DNA of 64,000 nt from Monoplex corrugatus (lineage: Eukaryota > Mollusca > Gastropoda > Littorinimorpha > Ranellidae): the NCBI GenBank assembly GCA_030674185.1, contig CM060308.1, positions 40,869,357 through 40,933,356 on the forward strand, read 5' to 3'. The position numbers and the translations under genes are program-made. Below are positions 1-36,300 of this stretch, piece after piece (position 1 is the stretch's first letter; each line of letters starts with the position of its first letter). The notes beneath the pieces are model-generated. The model was not told the origin of the DNA. It ran no database searches and worked only from the letters and a program-made list of their open reading frames with translations.

Positions 1-24642
<24,642 letters not shown>

Positions 24643-24751
24643 CTGAAATGTATACCTGCCTCATGTCAATAAGAAAAAGAACGCGTGCACATACATAATA
24701 TGCATATGTGCCACACACACAAACACATGGACTATGCAAACACATGCACGC

Positions 24752-24752
<1 letters not shown>

Positions 24753-24791
<39 letters not shown>
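24753..24791. repeat. (CA)n microsatellite
   Basis: About 19 CA units. Confidence 0.97.
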
Positions 24792-24792
<1 letters not shown>

Positions 24793-24828
24793 TGTACAAA
24801 CACATATGCATTTGTATGAAGGTCTTCC

Positions 24829-25065
24829 AATAAACAGCCAGAATGTCCTAATAACTTGAAAAGTAATTGCTGAGGCACTCTGACACTTTGACTTTACACA
24901 CAACTTGCCCAATTATTCCATGATCCAATCAAAAAATTACGAGCAAATATTGAGACATGATTTGTCATAACACCACACTGGGTATAGTCATCAATCCAAG
25001 CATCAAGGCTACGTTTAACTACACTGAGTTCATGATAATTGAAGAATAGCGAGCTTCTATTAAAT
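24829..25065 (+). mobile_element. mariner-like remnant, copy 1 (5' part)
   Basis: Shows alignable similarity to 54965-55190 (TATGAAGGT, AAAAGTAATTG, CATCAAGG/TCCAAGC, GAAGAACAGCG-type block). The second copy runs into an HTH-domain coding remnant; this one is cut at 25065 by the CR1-like LINE tail. Confidence 0.6.
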
Positions 25066-26815
25066 GTAGTAGTAGTAGTAGTAGTATTAGTAGCTGAGGG
25101 CTGGCTCGTAGCCTAGCCTTCTGGCCTTTTAACACCCTATCTTTTTTGTTTTACTCTTTCTTCTTCGGGGTCTGAAAAGCATGCCTTAATAATCATACTT
25201 GAGCAAATCTGCTTCAGTCTATTTTTTTAAATAAAATTTTGAATTCTGCGTCATCGTCCAGGAAATTTTTGAATTTGTTAATGCTGTTAGTAAATTTAAT
25301 TTCAAAAGGAATTTTATTCCACAATTTAACAATTCTGTTAGAAAAACAAAACGCTCTTGTGCTAGTATTTCTGTGTTTAACAAATATTTTACCTTCAGCA
25401 TTCCTTGTTATACTAGCTTGTGGAAAGGAAAAAAATGTTTCAACTGATAGCTTATCCATCCCATTCATTATTTTGTATACCTGTATTAAATCCCTCCTAA
25501 CCCTCCTACCTTTCAGTGAATGAAGTTTTAAAAACTTAAGCCTTTCTTCATAACTCATATTTTTACACTCTATAAGCAACCTAGTTGCCCTTCTTTGTAC
25601 ATTTTCAATCATTTTTGACTGTCTTATCAAATACGGATTCCAAACAACACTTGCGTGTTCTAAATGTGGTCTAACAAAAGCCTTATACAACATTAAAAAT
25701 GTATGTTTATTCATGTACAAAAATGTTCTTTTGATAATTCCTATCATTTGGTTAGCCTTATTTGCTACTCTTTTAATGTGCAGGTCAAAGGATAATTCAC
25801 TATCAAATGTAACTCCCAAGTCTTTCTCCGTTTCACACACACTAATTTTCTGTACATCATTTCCAATTTTCATGAAATACTCTCGTCTAATATTCTTCTT
25901 ACCAACATGCATTACATGGCATTTTGAAACATTAAAATATAAATTCCAAGTATCTGACCAGTTTTGTAGTATTAGCGAGTCCTGTTGAATTAAATTAACA
26001 TTGGCAACCTTGTCATATAGTTTTGTATCGTCAGCAAAAATTTTGTAAGTACAGTGCAGTGAATCAGGTAAGTCATTTATTTATACTGTAAACAAGATTG
26101 GACCCAGTACACTGCCCTGAGGGATCCCGCTTTTTACTTTTGTTTCTTCTGATTCAGCATTTCCTACCTTTACCCTCTGCTTTCGATCATACAAAAAATT
26201 TAGGATCCATTTGAGTGTATTTCCTGTAATACCATAAGATGCTAATTTTATTAGCAGTCTTTCGTGAGGTACAGAATCAAAAGCTTTTCTAAAATCAAGA
26301 TACACGATATCAAAGAGGTCCCCATTGTCCATCATATTGGTGAAATCCTCCATAACTTCTAATAATTGGGTTACACAGGATCTTTTCCCTCTAAATCCAT
26401 GTTGACATTTTGCATAAAATTTATTACTTTCAAAGTGAGAAATGATAAAATCTCTTACTAGTGATTCCAGTACTTTACAAACAATACAAGTTAAACTTAC
26501 AGGTCTATAGTTCCCAGCGTCACTCCTATTTCCTTTCTTAAACAAGGCTTTAACATCGGCTGTTTTCCAATCCTTTGGTAACTCACCTGATTCTAAGGAC
26601 TTATTAAATAATATACAAAGTGGCTTTGCAAGTTCTTTACTTACTTCCTTTAGTATCCTAGGGGATATCAAATCTGGTCCTTTAGCTTTATTCGGGTTTA
26701 GTTCCTGTAACTTTTTTTCTACCGCAGTTGGAGTAACTCTGATATCACATAATGATATACCATTTGACTTTGAATTTTCTATTAAATCTGGTAATGTACT
26801 GATATCTTTTGAGTA
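25066..26815 (-). mobile_element. CR1-like LINE, 5'-truncated, nearly open reverse transcriptase
   Basis: On the minus strand the frame carries KGPDLISPRILKEVSKELAK, NYRPVSLTCIVCKVLESL, YLDFRKAFDSVPHERL, SGIPQGSVLGPILFTV, then a single TAA at about 26080, then FADDTKLYD and DLGVTFDSELSFDLHI, RPHLEHASVVWNP, and a C-terminus ending at 25217. The 3' UTR ends in (TAC)n at 25066-25093. The endonuclease is missing; the 5' break coincides with the adjacent L2-type LINE. The CR1/jockey group assignment comes from motif style. Confidence 0.9.
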
Positions 26816-26925
26816 GATTTAATGTTATGTGAGTAGATGTCGCGCCAGCAGGCAGCAAAAGTGTGTGTGGTGTTTTACAGTGATTTTATCGTGGTTCTAT
26901 TTGGTTTTATGCATTGAATTTTGTA

Positions 26926-27378
26926 TTAGTTTGTTGCTATGAAATCCTGACACACGGTGATGTAAATTTTTTTTTTAATTTTGAATATTTTACCAGATAA
27001 TCTGATTTTAAGGTTTTTGTACCTACTTTTCATCATTTTGGTTCGGCCGCTCAGGTCGGACATTTTATTCTGTGAGCTGTGTTTTGCATCTTGGCCTACT
27101 GTGTTTGCCCAACGCTACAGCTTTGTGTTCTCTGGATTTAAGTGTTGTATCAGTTTGTTGCTTTGAAATCCTGACACACGGTGATGTAAATTTTTTTTTT
27201 TTTTAATTTTGAATATTTTACCAGATGATCTGATTTTAGGGTTTTTATGCCTACTTTTCATCATTTTGGTTCGGCCGCTCAGGTCGGACATTTTATTCTG
27301 TGAACTGTGTTTTACATCTTGGCCTACTGTGTTCGCCCAACGCTACAGCTTTGTGTTCTCTGGATTTAAGTGTTGTGA
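26926..27378 (+). repeat. Two tandem 5' UTR monomers (about 225 bp) of the LINE
   Basis: Unit 1 26926-27150 and unit 2 27151-27378 are nearly identical, each starting AGTTTGTTGCT and ending TGGATTTAAGTGTTGT. Position at the LINE 5' end suggests promoter monomers, as in mouse L1. That comparison is an inference. Confidence 0.9.
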
Positions 27379-29884
27379 ACTGACTAACCCACACACCAAC
27401 CTGCAAGTATCTTCCTCTCCTGACTGGCTCGCAATTATGGACCTGCCTCTTATAAAACAAATTGGACTGACACTTTTTAAACACAGCAAGTGCTACCTCG
27501 GTGGAGGCGTCTACCAGCGAATACGAACACTGGGGCTGTGTCCTAAGCCCCGCACTGCGCGATCCTGTCGTGGTGGACGTCTCCACCGTCTTTGGCACAA
27601 CCTGCCTCCTGCCCGATGCCACTTTTCGTCTCCTGCTTCTTCTTCGTCTCCTCCACTGCCCCTGCCCTCGACCTCGCTGCTGCAATCTTTGTCTCCTCCT
27701 CTGCCGTCTTCGCCTTCGCCTTCTGTCCGGTTAGTACCGCCTTCACCTTCTGTCCCGCTAGTGCCGCCTTCACCTTCTGTCCCGCCGGTGCCGCCTTCAC
27801 CTTCTGTCCCGTCGGTGCCGCCTTCGTCGCCACCCCAGCCACCACCATATGACTGTGATAAACTAAAATTATGCCTTTTTAATGCTCAGTCAACATGCAA
27901 GGATGGCAAAGCCGAAGTCATTGCCGATTTTATTGCAGATGAACGTGTTGACATTGCTTTTATCACAGAGACATGGCTTAACCCCCTTGGTCACGAACCT
28001 ATACATGCTAGCCTCACTCCGAGTGGTTACAGGCTTGCTTCTTTCCATCGCTCATCCCGAGGTGGCGGTATCGCCATCCTCTACAATGACTCACTCCATT
28101 CCCGCCTATCTTTCTCGCAGTCTCTGCCTTTCTCCCATCCTTCTTTCGAGCACGTTGAAGTATCCTTCCAATCCAACCCTCACCCCATCACCTTCTCCTG
28201 TGTCTATCGACCCCCACCTAGCTCTGCCAACAAACTCACCACATCCACGTTTCTGTCTGACTTTGACCAATTGCTTGACCACTACTGCCTCTTACCTGGA
28301 AATCTCATCATTCTAGGTGACATCAATGTCCACTATGACAACACTCACCATTATGACACAAGACATATCATCAACTCTCTGTCCAATCACAATATGACTC
28401 AACACATTTCTGAACCAACCCATCAAAAAGGTCACATTCTTGACTGGATCATTTCTCGTGATCACCACAATTCCGCTACTGACAACTGCTTAGTTCTTTC
28501 TACCCGTCTAACTTCAGCCCTTCCATCTGACCACTCTGCAATTCTCTGTTCTCTCGACATTTCTCCTCCTTCCCGTACCATGCGCACAGTGACTCGACGC
28601 AATCTCAAATCTATCGACCTCTCCACATTTTCATCTGATGCCTCCCGTCTCCTTTCTGAAAAGTCACATAACCTTGCCGATGAATTCTATACTACTCTCC
28701 ACCATCTTCTGGACACTCATGCTCCAGCCACAACCCGTCTTTTACCTGACCGCCCCCCTACCCCCTGGCTCACTCATGAGATTGCCTGTGCAAAACGTGC
28801 CCGCCGCAGAGCAGAGCGCCGTTGGCGCAAATCCAAACTCACTGTACACAGGCAACTTTTCCAAGCCTCTAAAACAAAAGTATCCACCCTCATTGCATCA
28901 GCAAAAACAAGCTATTTCCAAACCAAAATCCTGAATGCCTCTTCTTCAAAAGAACTCTTTACAACCATGAATCATCTCCTTGGCACACGAAAAGATTTAC
29001 CTCTCCCAACAAAACATACAAATGAAGAACTCCCATCTGTATTCTCCAAGTATTTCACCACCAAAATACAAACTCTTCGTGACAGGCTTGACAGGACACC
29101 CTGTCAACCATGCCCACCTGACCCTTCCTTCTCTGGCACACCTCTCACTACTTTTACCCCAGTCTCACAAGAAGAAATTTTCAACACAATCAGATCCATG
29201 TCGTTCAAAACCTGCGAACTGGATCCTCTTCCAGGTTCTCTCTACTCCGACTGTCTCCCTACTCTCCTCCCATTCATCACTGACATCATCAACACTTCTC
29301 TTCAAACTGGAACTGTCCCAGATTCTTTCAAGTCTGCTATTGTTCACCCTCTCCTCAAGAAACACAATTTAGACCCAAATGAACTGAAAAATTATCGGCC
29401 TATCTCTAATCTCTCTTTCTTGTCGAAACTCCTTGAAAAAGTCGTCCTCAACCAGCTGAACTCTCACCTGTCTGCCAACAATCTCCTCAATCCTTTCCAG
29501 TCAGCCTACTGCCAGTGCCATAGCACTGAAACTGCCCTACTACACATTCTCAACAATCTCCTCTTTGCAACTGATACTGGCAAAGTCTCTCTCCTCACAC
29601 TCCTTGATCTGTCTGCAGCCTTTGACACCATTGATCATGGTATTCTCCTTTCTAGACTTCATCATACTTTTGGCATCTCTGACATTGCTCTGTCCTGGTT
29701 CACTTCATACTTATCAAACAGAAAACAAACTGTTCTCATCAATGGCACTTACTCTCAACCTGCATACCTGACCTGTGGTGTTCCACAAGGATCTGTCCTT
29801 GGCCCTGTTCTTTTCACTCTCTACAACTCCCCCCTGTCCACCATCATCAACTCCCACTCTATAAAACCACCACTTCTATGCTGA
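27209..29884 (+). CDS. LINE ORF: proline-rich N-terminus, AP endonuclease, reverse transcriptase (frameshifted)
   Basis: 891-residue reading frame; the true start may be later, at the ATG near 27437. A Pro/Ser-rich stretch with four tandem copies of a VPPSPSV unit covers about residues 165-210. The AP-endonuclease domain follows at about 215-430 (LCLFNAQST, FITETWLNP, GDINVHYD, PSDHSAILCS). RT motifs begin at about 690: KNYRPISNLSFLSKLLEK, LLDLSAAFDTIDH, CGVPQGSVLGPVLF. The frame ends at 29884 because of one extra C near 29863 compared with the copy at 34.3 kb. The catalytic YADD box lies just after the break. The protein would nick the target DNA and copy the element RNA (family knowledge). 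Confidence 0.92.
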   Translation: MNILPDDLILGFLCLLFIILVRPLRSDILFCELCFTSWPTVFAQRYSFVFSGFKCCELTNPHTNLQVSSSPDWLAIMDLPLIKQIGLTLFKHSKCYLGGGVYQRIRTLGLCPKPRTARSCRGGRLHRLWHNLPPARCHFSSPASSSSPPLPLPSTSLLQSLSPPLPSSPSPSVRLVPPSPSVPLVPPSPSVPPVPPSPSVPSVPPSSPPQPPPYDCDKLKLCLFNAQSTCKDGKAEVIADFIADERVDIAFITETWLNPLGHEPIHASLTPSGYRLASFHRSSRGGGIAILYNDSLHSRLSFSQSLPFSHPSFEHVEVSFQSNPHPITFSCVYRPPPSSANKLTTSTFLSDFDQLLDHYCLLPGNLIILGDINVHYDNTHHYDTRHIINSLSNHNMTQHISEPTHQKGHILDWIISRDHHNSATDNCLVLSTRLTSALPSDHSAILCSLDISPPSRTMRTVTRRNLKSIDLSTFSSDASRLLSEKSHNLADEFYTTLHHLLDTHAPATTRLLPDRPPTPWLTHEIACAKRARRRAERRWRKSKLTVHRQLFQASKTKVSTLIASAKTSYFQTKILNASSSKELFTTMNHLLGTRKDLPLPTKHTNEELPSVFSKYFTTKIQTLRDRLDRTPCQPCPPDPSFSGTPLTTFTPVSQEEIFNTIRSMSFKTCELDPLPGSLYSDCLPTLLPFITDIINTSLQTGTVPDSFKSAIVHPLLKKHNLDPNELKNYRPISNLSFLSKLLEKVVLNQLNSHLSANNLLNPFQSAYCQCHSTETALLHILNNLLFATDTGKVSLLTLLDLSAAFDTIDHGILLSRLHHTFGISDIALSWFTSYLSNRKQTVLINGTYSQPAYLTCGVPQGSVLGPVLFTLYNSPLSTIINSHSIKPPLLC

Positions 29885-30635
29885 TGACACCCAACTTCAA
29901 GACAGTGACTCACCTGATAATATACAGCGCCTGTTGACTCGCACCACTGAGTGTTACTCGGACATTAAGAACTGGATGACACACAATAAACTTCAGCTTA
30001 ATGACGACAAGACAGAAGCTATCCTCATTGGCACCCGTCAGAAACTTTCTCAGTTGCCTCCTCTTTCTCTCCCATTATGTAACACATCAGTCCCAATTTC
30101 TGATTCAGCTAAAAACCTTGGTGTCTGCATTGACTCTACCCTCTCCATGAACAACTTTGTTTCTCAAACTGCCAGATCTTGCTACTATCATCTCCATCGT
30201 ATAAGGCTGATCAGGAAGTATCTCTCTGTCGAAACAACTGCAAAACTCGTTCTCTCCTTCATAATGTCTCGCATTGACTATTGCAATTCACTCCTGTCTG
30301 GTCTTCCTGCCTCCACCATTCACATCCTACAGCGCATTCAAAACAATGCTGTACGCCTTGTACTCAAAAAGAAAAAAGCTGACCACATATCTCCTCTCCT
30401 GGCACAACTTCACTGGCTCCCTGTATCAAAGCGCATACAATACAAACTAGACACCATGTGCTACAAAAGCCTCAATAACGCAGCCCCCGATTACCTGTCA
30501 AGCCTACTTGAGATCTATGTTCCCTCACGTACCCTCCGCTCTGCCTCCGATCCTCTGACTTTTCGCTTTCCACGCACTAAGCTCAATACCTATGGTCCAC
30601 GAGCCTTCTGTTTCTGGTCCACTCTCCTGGAATAA
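29885..30635 (+). pseudogene. LINE reverse transcriptase C-terminal part, displaced frame
   Basis: Continues the [12 protein letters not shown] (before the first internal ATG at 29934), then [60 protein letters not shown] and [16 protein letters not shown] 2-bp loss near 30609 relative to the other copies shifts the last residues, and the frame closes at 30635. Without the two indels it would be continuous with the preceding ORF. Confidence 0.9.
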
Positions 30636-30878
30636 ACTTCCTCTCTCAGTCCGTCAGCAACCTACTTTTGTCTCCTTCAAGTCCACTCTCAAAACCCACC
30701 TTTTCTCCTCTGCATAAAATCCTAACCTCACTCAACCCCCCCTCCCCCCTCTGCAGCCTGTCTCCCGCTCGGAGGGGAATCACATGGTTATAATATATAA
30801 TTGTATATGCTATGCTCTCTATAATTTTCCATTGCTTTTATTCTTGCTTTTATTCTTTCTCCCCATTTATAGCCATGC

Positions 30879-30907
30879 GTGTGTGTGTGTGTGTGTGTGC
30901 GTGTGTG

Positions 30908-30939
<32 letters not shown>

Positions 30940-30943
30940 TGTG
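30879..30943. repeat. (GT)n-(GTGC)n microsatellite in LINE 3' UTR
   Basis: GT and GTGC units at the same place of the 3' UTR as in the two other copies of this LINE. Confidence 0.95.
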
Positions 30944-31023
30944 TGTCTGCTTCAGCGCTTAGATTTGATTTTATCAAGATTTTGCGCTATATAAATATTG
31001 TAATTATTATATTATAATTATTA

Positions 31024-32690
31024 AAAAGTTCTGTTGTAAAAATGCAAAAAAAATTCAATTCATAAAGGATGTTCTGCTTCTGTGATTGTACTTCTTGTAT
31101 TATTGCGCTGTTAAAGCGTGCTCGTGTTTATACATTTCACACAATACACTTACACTACAGTGAAACGCACGCTGTGTAGATCCAAAAATCTACCTGTCAC
31201 ATCACAGTTTTCGCTTCTATTCGCCAGGCAACTAGAAAGTTTGTGAGAGTTATTCTTTTTTGGCTATACAAGTAGTAGCTCTGTATATTTGGCGGTTCCA
31301 AGTAACTCGGGGCAGAGCTTGACTGCAGTAGGTTTTCAGAGGAGATTGGTTTTGATTTCAGATTCAGTTTCTCAAGATAACGTCTCTGCCTTCGGTTTAA
31401 AGCCATGTGATGGAGAAGATCCAAAATGATCATAGCATAAGCCTTAAGCCTGCACATAGGCTCTTGAGTTGGCAAGACAATGCTCTCCTAACTGGTATGA
31501 TTTTTATGGGTTTTATATTTTGTACTCGTATCAGTCTGTGTTGATGTGCCTGCGGTGACGACGGATAGATTCCTGTGGAGGGTCATGATCGCCAAAGCCA
31601 CGCAGCATGGCACATAATAAAAATGATCAGTCTATCACTGGAACAATTAATATTGGCAAATTGTAGTCAGTAGTGACAGGTGTATTTACATCTGCTTTAA
31701 ATAAAATGAACCCAATAAAAACACAATCACCCACTTAGTTTAAACTTATCTCACTGACGTCTTACATATAATCACATCAGTCACATTACACACACGAACA
31801 CACACACACGCACGCACACGCACACACACACACAACCACACAAGAGCATAATATCTGCCCACCAACAAGATGACGTTTCCCTCGACACGTCTTTGAATTC
31901 TGGGTTTGCAAGAACATCTGCTCGCATACCTATGCATACATGCATACGCACGAGTCATATTCACACATACGTGCATATTGCAGTTAATGACATGATAAAA
32001 CTGTGTAGTACACACATACGCGCGCGCATGCACGCACACTCACTCACACACACACAACTTGTATAACGGGCACATTGGCATGCATAGGCCTACTGAGAGA
32101 GAGACAGACAGGGAGAGAGATAGACGCACTAGTCATATGTATTTTATTCCTGCTCATTAAATTATGCACAATTATTGCCTTTGCAGATGGTGCAGGAATG
32201 CGCATGTATCATATATCGAGACCTACGATAGCTGGTACCATCCAGTGATTTGGCGCCAGATCAAGAATTTACCAATTCTAATGTCATTATGGTTCAAACA
32301 AACAAACGAAAAAGAGCAACAACGACAACAACAACGACGACGACAACGACAGCAACAATCAAAAAAAGAACGAGCCATGCAGCTCCTTCGCTTTTTTTTT
32401 TTCCTAAAAAAGAAAGTCAACCTCAAAGGAAAAATGAAACAAAGCATTCCCTTATTTTTCTTATCCATAGTTTCCTCGACGAATTTTGTGGTTTGGATAT
32501 AAATGTTCACACATATTCAGCTTTTTGTTTCGTTTTGTTTTGTTTTGGTTTTGTTTTGTTTTGGTTTTGTTTTTTATTGGGGATCCGGCATTAGGCTATG
32601 GTAACACGGATGTGACCATGCTCGCTTCGCGTCTCGACGACCTTGACACCCACTTGGCGTCATTGATCGATACACGGCAACAAGGCCTAG
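31024..32690. other. Intergenic/upstream region of MDH1; possible WDPCP leader
   Basis: No protein of known family. A minus-strand 92-codon frame (31197-31475) is of unknown meaning and could be chance. CA-rich runs with CGCGCG lie near 31790-32060, a CAA/ACG-rich patch at 32310-32360 and a (GTTTT)n tract at 32525-32575. A bidirectional promoter for WDPCP would be expected near the right end of this stretch, but I see no decisive sequence for it. Confidence 0.4.
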
Positions 32691-32697
32691 GGCCTAC

Positions 32698-32707
32698 TAT
32701 ATATAAG
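32698..32707 (+). promoter_or_regulatory. MDH1: TATA-like box of MDH1
   Basis: TATATATAAG lies 67 bp upstream of the ATG of MDH1 exon 1, a normal distance for a transcription start near 32728. Functional status is inferred. Confidence 0.55.
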
Positions 32708-32727
32708 CCAAACGGAGCTTGCAAAAA

Positions 32728-32776
32728 TTTAAAAAGTTACTTTCTGAGTTGCGATTCGTCTATCGTCGCCATAATG
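32728..32776 (+). CDS. MDH1: MDH1 exon 1: 5' UTR and ATG only
   Basis: Ends CGCCATAATG (ATG at 32774-32776), directly followed by donor GTGAGTATG. Exon 2 begins with Ser codon AGT in phase 0, giving the family N-terminus MSEPI. The 5' limit is inferred from the TATA-like box. Confidence 0.8.
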
Positions 32777-33292
32777 GTGAGTATGTATTTGTGAGATGAT
32801 TCGATAAATGTGTTATAAACTGATTAAAATCTGAACCTATGAAAAAAAAAAAGACTGTATTTGTATATGTAGCGATTATATGTCCGATGTCGTTGCGGTG
32901 ACTTGGTGAGCCATAGAAACAAGACCGTGCGCGCGCTACGGATTGTTCAGTCCGTGACAATTTATGAACATAGTCAAACATATCAAAATAATATTGATAA
33001 CGCACGTGTGTGTGTGTGAGGACGCGGGCTTCGATAAGATAGGTTCATTGAACATAGGATACGCACCGTAGATCCAGTTGTTGGTTGTTTTGTTACGCAG
33101 TTGGTAGATGTACAGGGTAACAGGCCACAGGGGGGTGCAAAAGTAGGTATACAGTTACGAAAAAAGAAAACACATACAATACTCATTAATAATAATAATA
33201 ATAATTACAGTATTTATATAGCGCAAAATCTTGATAAAAATCAAATCTAAGCGCTGAACAGATACATACGCATGCACGCACACACATGTATG

Positions 33293-33341
<49 letters not shown>

Positions 33342-36300
33342 CTATAAATGGGGGAAAAGAAGAAAAGCAATGGAAAATTATAGAGAGCATATTATATATA
33401 CAATTATATATTACAATGTGATTCCACTCTGAGCGGAGACAGGCTGCAGAGGGGGTTGAAGTGAGGTCAGGATTTTATGCAGAGGAGAAAAGGTGAGTTT
33501 TGAGAGCGGACTTGAAGGAGACAAAAGTAGGTTGCTGACGGACTGAAAGAGGAAGTTTGTTCCAGGAGAGTGGACCAGAAACAGAGAAGGCTCGTGGACC
33601 ATTGAGCTTAGTGCGTGGAAAGTGAAAAGTCAGAGGAGCGGAGGCAGAGCGGAGGGTACATGAGGGAACATAGATCTCAAGTAGGCTTGACAGGTAATCG
33701 GGGGCTGCGTTATTGAGGCTTTTGTAGCACATGGTGTCTGGTTTGTACTGTATGCGCTTTGATACAGGGAGCCAGTGAAGTTGAGCCAGGAAAGGAGATA
33801 TGTGGTCAGCTTTTTTCTTTTTGAGTACAAGGCATGCAGCATTGTTTTGAATGCGCTGTAGGATGTGAATGGTGGAGGTAGGAAGACCAGACAGGAGTGA
33901 ATTGCAATAATCAATGCGAGACATTATGAAGGAGAGAACGAGTTTTGCAGTTGTTTCGACAGAGAGATACTTCCTGATATGATGGAGGTGATAGTAGCAA
34001 GATCTGGCAGTTTGAGAAACAAAGTTGTTCATGGAGAGGGTAGAGTCAATGCAGACACCAAGGTTTTTAGCTGAATCAGAAATTGGGACTGATGTATTAG
34101 TACTATTACATAATGGGAGAGAAAGAGGAGGCAGCTGAAAAAGTTTCTGATGGGTGCCAATGAGGATAGCTTCTGTCTTGTCGTCGTTGAGCTGAAGTTT
34201 ATTGTATGTCATCCAGTTCTCAATGTCCGAGTAACACTCAGTGGTGCGAGTCAAGAGGCGCTGTACATTGTCAGGTGAGTCACTGTCTTGAAGTTGGGTG
34301 TCATCAGCATAGAAGTGGTGTTTTATAGAGTGGAAGTTGATGATGGTGGACAGGGGGGAGGTGTAAAAAGTGAAAAGAACAGGGCAGGTCCGTGGGTAGG
34401 TAGATATAGATATAAATGCATAGATAGACATGCAGTTTTCGCAAAACTGACAGTAGTCCCAGTGAAGTTTTGTTGAAAAAAACAAAACAAAAGAAGAGTT
34501 TTTATTAATCTCTGTGTGACTTTTTGTGTGTGTGTTGAATTTGTACTAAAATGGTGGCAACATCTTACAACCAGCTCAGGTTGTCACCTGGCAAGTCTTT
34601 TCCAGGTAGCAAAGTACGCACCACACAACATTTATGTGCGTTTCTCTCTAGGAATAGGAATCATCTATCTGTGTTAACCAACAGTTTAGCAAAGAAAGTT
34701 GAAAAAAAACACCTGTCCTTTGAAACTTCAAAATTATGTGTCACATGTGCTACCAGTTTCGTCATCTACTGTGGCGGTCGTTTCCTTCTTTCTGCCTACT
34801 CAGCAAGTTGGCTAAGGCAGTGGTACCGACCTTCACCTTTCCCATCCCCCTCCAAGACTGATTGACTGACCAAATGAGCTAATGCTTATGTGTTCTTCAG
34901 AGGCTGTAGATACTGCATCTTGCCCATCTTTAATATCTGGTAGCACGTTTCCCCCATAGTTTTTTTGGTGTTTTTTTTTCACTTCTAATTTAGAATGTAT
35001 CGTGAAGCTCTGTAAGTGTATTACCAGCGGCTTGTAGATTATGTCAGACACAGTGTGTCACCAGAAGGTGAGGATACTATTTAACCCTTCAACTCCTGCA
35101 CCTTGTCCACCAACTGCTAAAACTTAACCCTTTGACACCCTCACCCCATCCACCAGTCTCCTGCAGAAAACTGGTGGATAGGTTGAGGGAATCATGTGGT
35201 GAAGCTTTTCGTTTTGTTAGCATGGTTGAAAATGCAAGATGCTGGTGGACAGGTGTGGAGTCAAAGGGTTAAACTGAAAGATCCCCAAAGGCATCCCACA
35301 GGAGGGGAAGGGTAGGGGGGGGGGGTGGTGCAGCAGCAGTCGACAAATAAAATCTGATAAAAGTCATGACAAAGAAAAGGGACTTTATTACAAATCCCCT
35401 TTTTAACTCCTTGCACAACCACTGTGGACGCGATCAACAGGATCTGCCACAACCCTTTCTGACGCACGATTTTGGGGGGTTTTCAAAAAATTCTCAAAAA
35501 TACAGATTTTACAGCACAAGAACATATTTTATATCAAAATAAAATTCAGCATACGCTCTTTGAGCTGAAGCTACATACAAGGACAATACATCTGTTCTAC
35601 TTACCTTCCTAGAAGGTGAAATGGGGTAGGGTTTTGGCTCTGGGAAAAAAGTTTTTGATTGCAGCCGACAGTAATCCAACACATAAAGTCAGTGAAACAC
35701 CCATTCTTGACCAGGTAATCCAGAAATCCAGGTAATCACAAGTCCTTGGTATGACCAGAAGATATAAAAGAACAAATACAGCTTTGTTTTCACACAGGTG
35801 AAGCAGCAAAGTGATTATGACGATCCTTTGAAGAAGAAGTGCTCTCTTGCTCGGCGTCGCCATTTTGGTGCAAGGACGGTCACTCCAGTTGGTTTGGATA
35901 AAGGCAAGAAACTGTGACTAATCGGGATAAAATTGATGCAAGGGAAGTAACAAACACTTCAGAAGATACCAAAGAGTGTTCCTATATGTGTAGTTAGTTC
36001 CCTTAGACCAGCGACCGGCTTGCATCTATTTTTAAAAACCGCAGTGGAATATCCGCTGTCACGTCTCTAATGGTTTTGCCAGCTGCAGCGGAATGTCCGC
36101 TGTCACGTCTCTAACAGCCTTGCTGGCTGCAGCGGAATATCCGCTGTCACGTCTACGAAGAGTTAATAAATATACTTACGATATCTTACACGTGTATAAG
36201 CTGAACTGGTGCGAAACACCATACTAACTGCAAACGTGTATCGGGACAGGTGGTTGGGCTCGACAGCGACACCTGGTGACGTACATCTTTTCACACATTT

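Larger units (their letters stand above)
26825..31023 (+). mobile_element. Nearly complete L2/CR1-type LINE
   Basis: About 4.2 kb with 5' UTR monomers, a long ORF, a 3' UTR with GT repeat, and the end GCGCTATATAAATATTG followed by ATT-rich tail. It inserted beside or into the CR1-like LINE. Relatives at 33.2-34.4 kb and 48.5-49.2 kb are nearly identical in coding sequence, so the family was active recently. This copy is broken by two small indels. Confidence 0.92.
35403..36166. mobile_element. Possible third type of TTAA-bounded element
   Basis: TTAACTCCTTGCACAACC at the left and CGAAGAGTTAA at the right. The inverted similarity is limited to the outermost bases, so this is weak. It contains the minus-strand frame 35609-35863 and the 44-bp repeats at 36041-36158. 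Confidence 0.35.

Noticed and set aside
31197..31475. 92-codon minus frame as a gene
   Set aside because: No recognisable domain, no splice support. Kept only as a remark on the upstream region.
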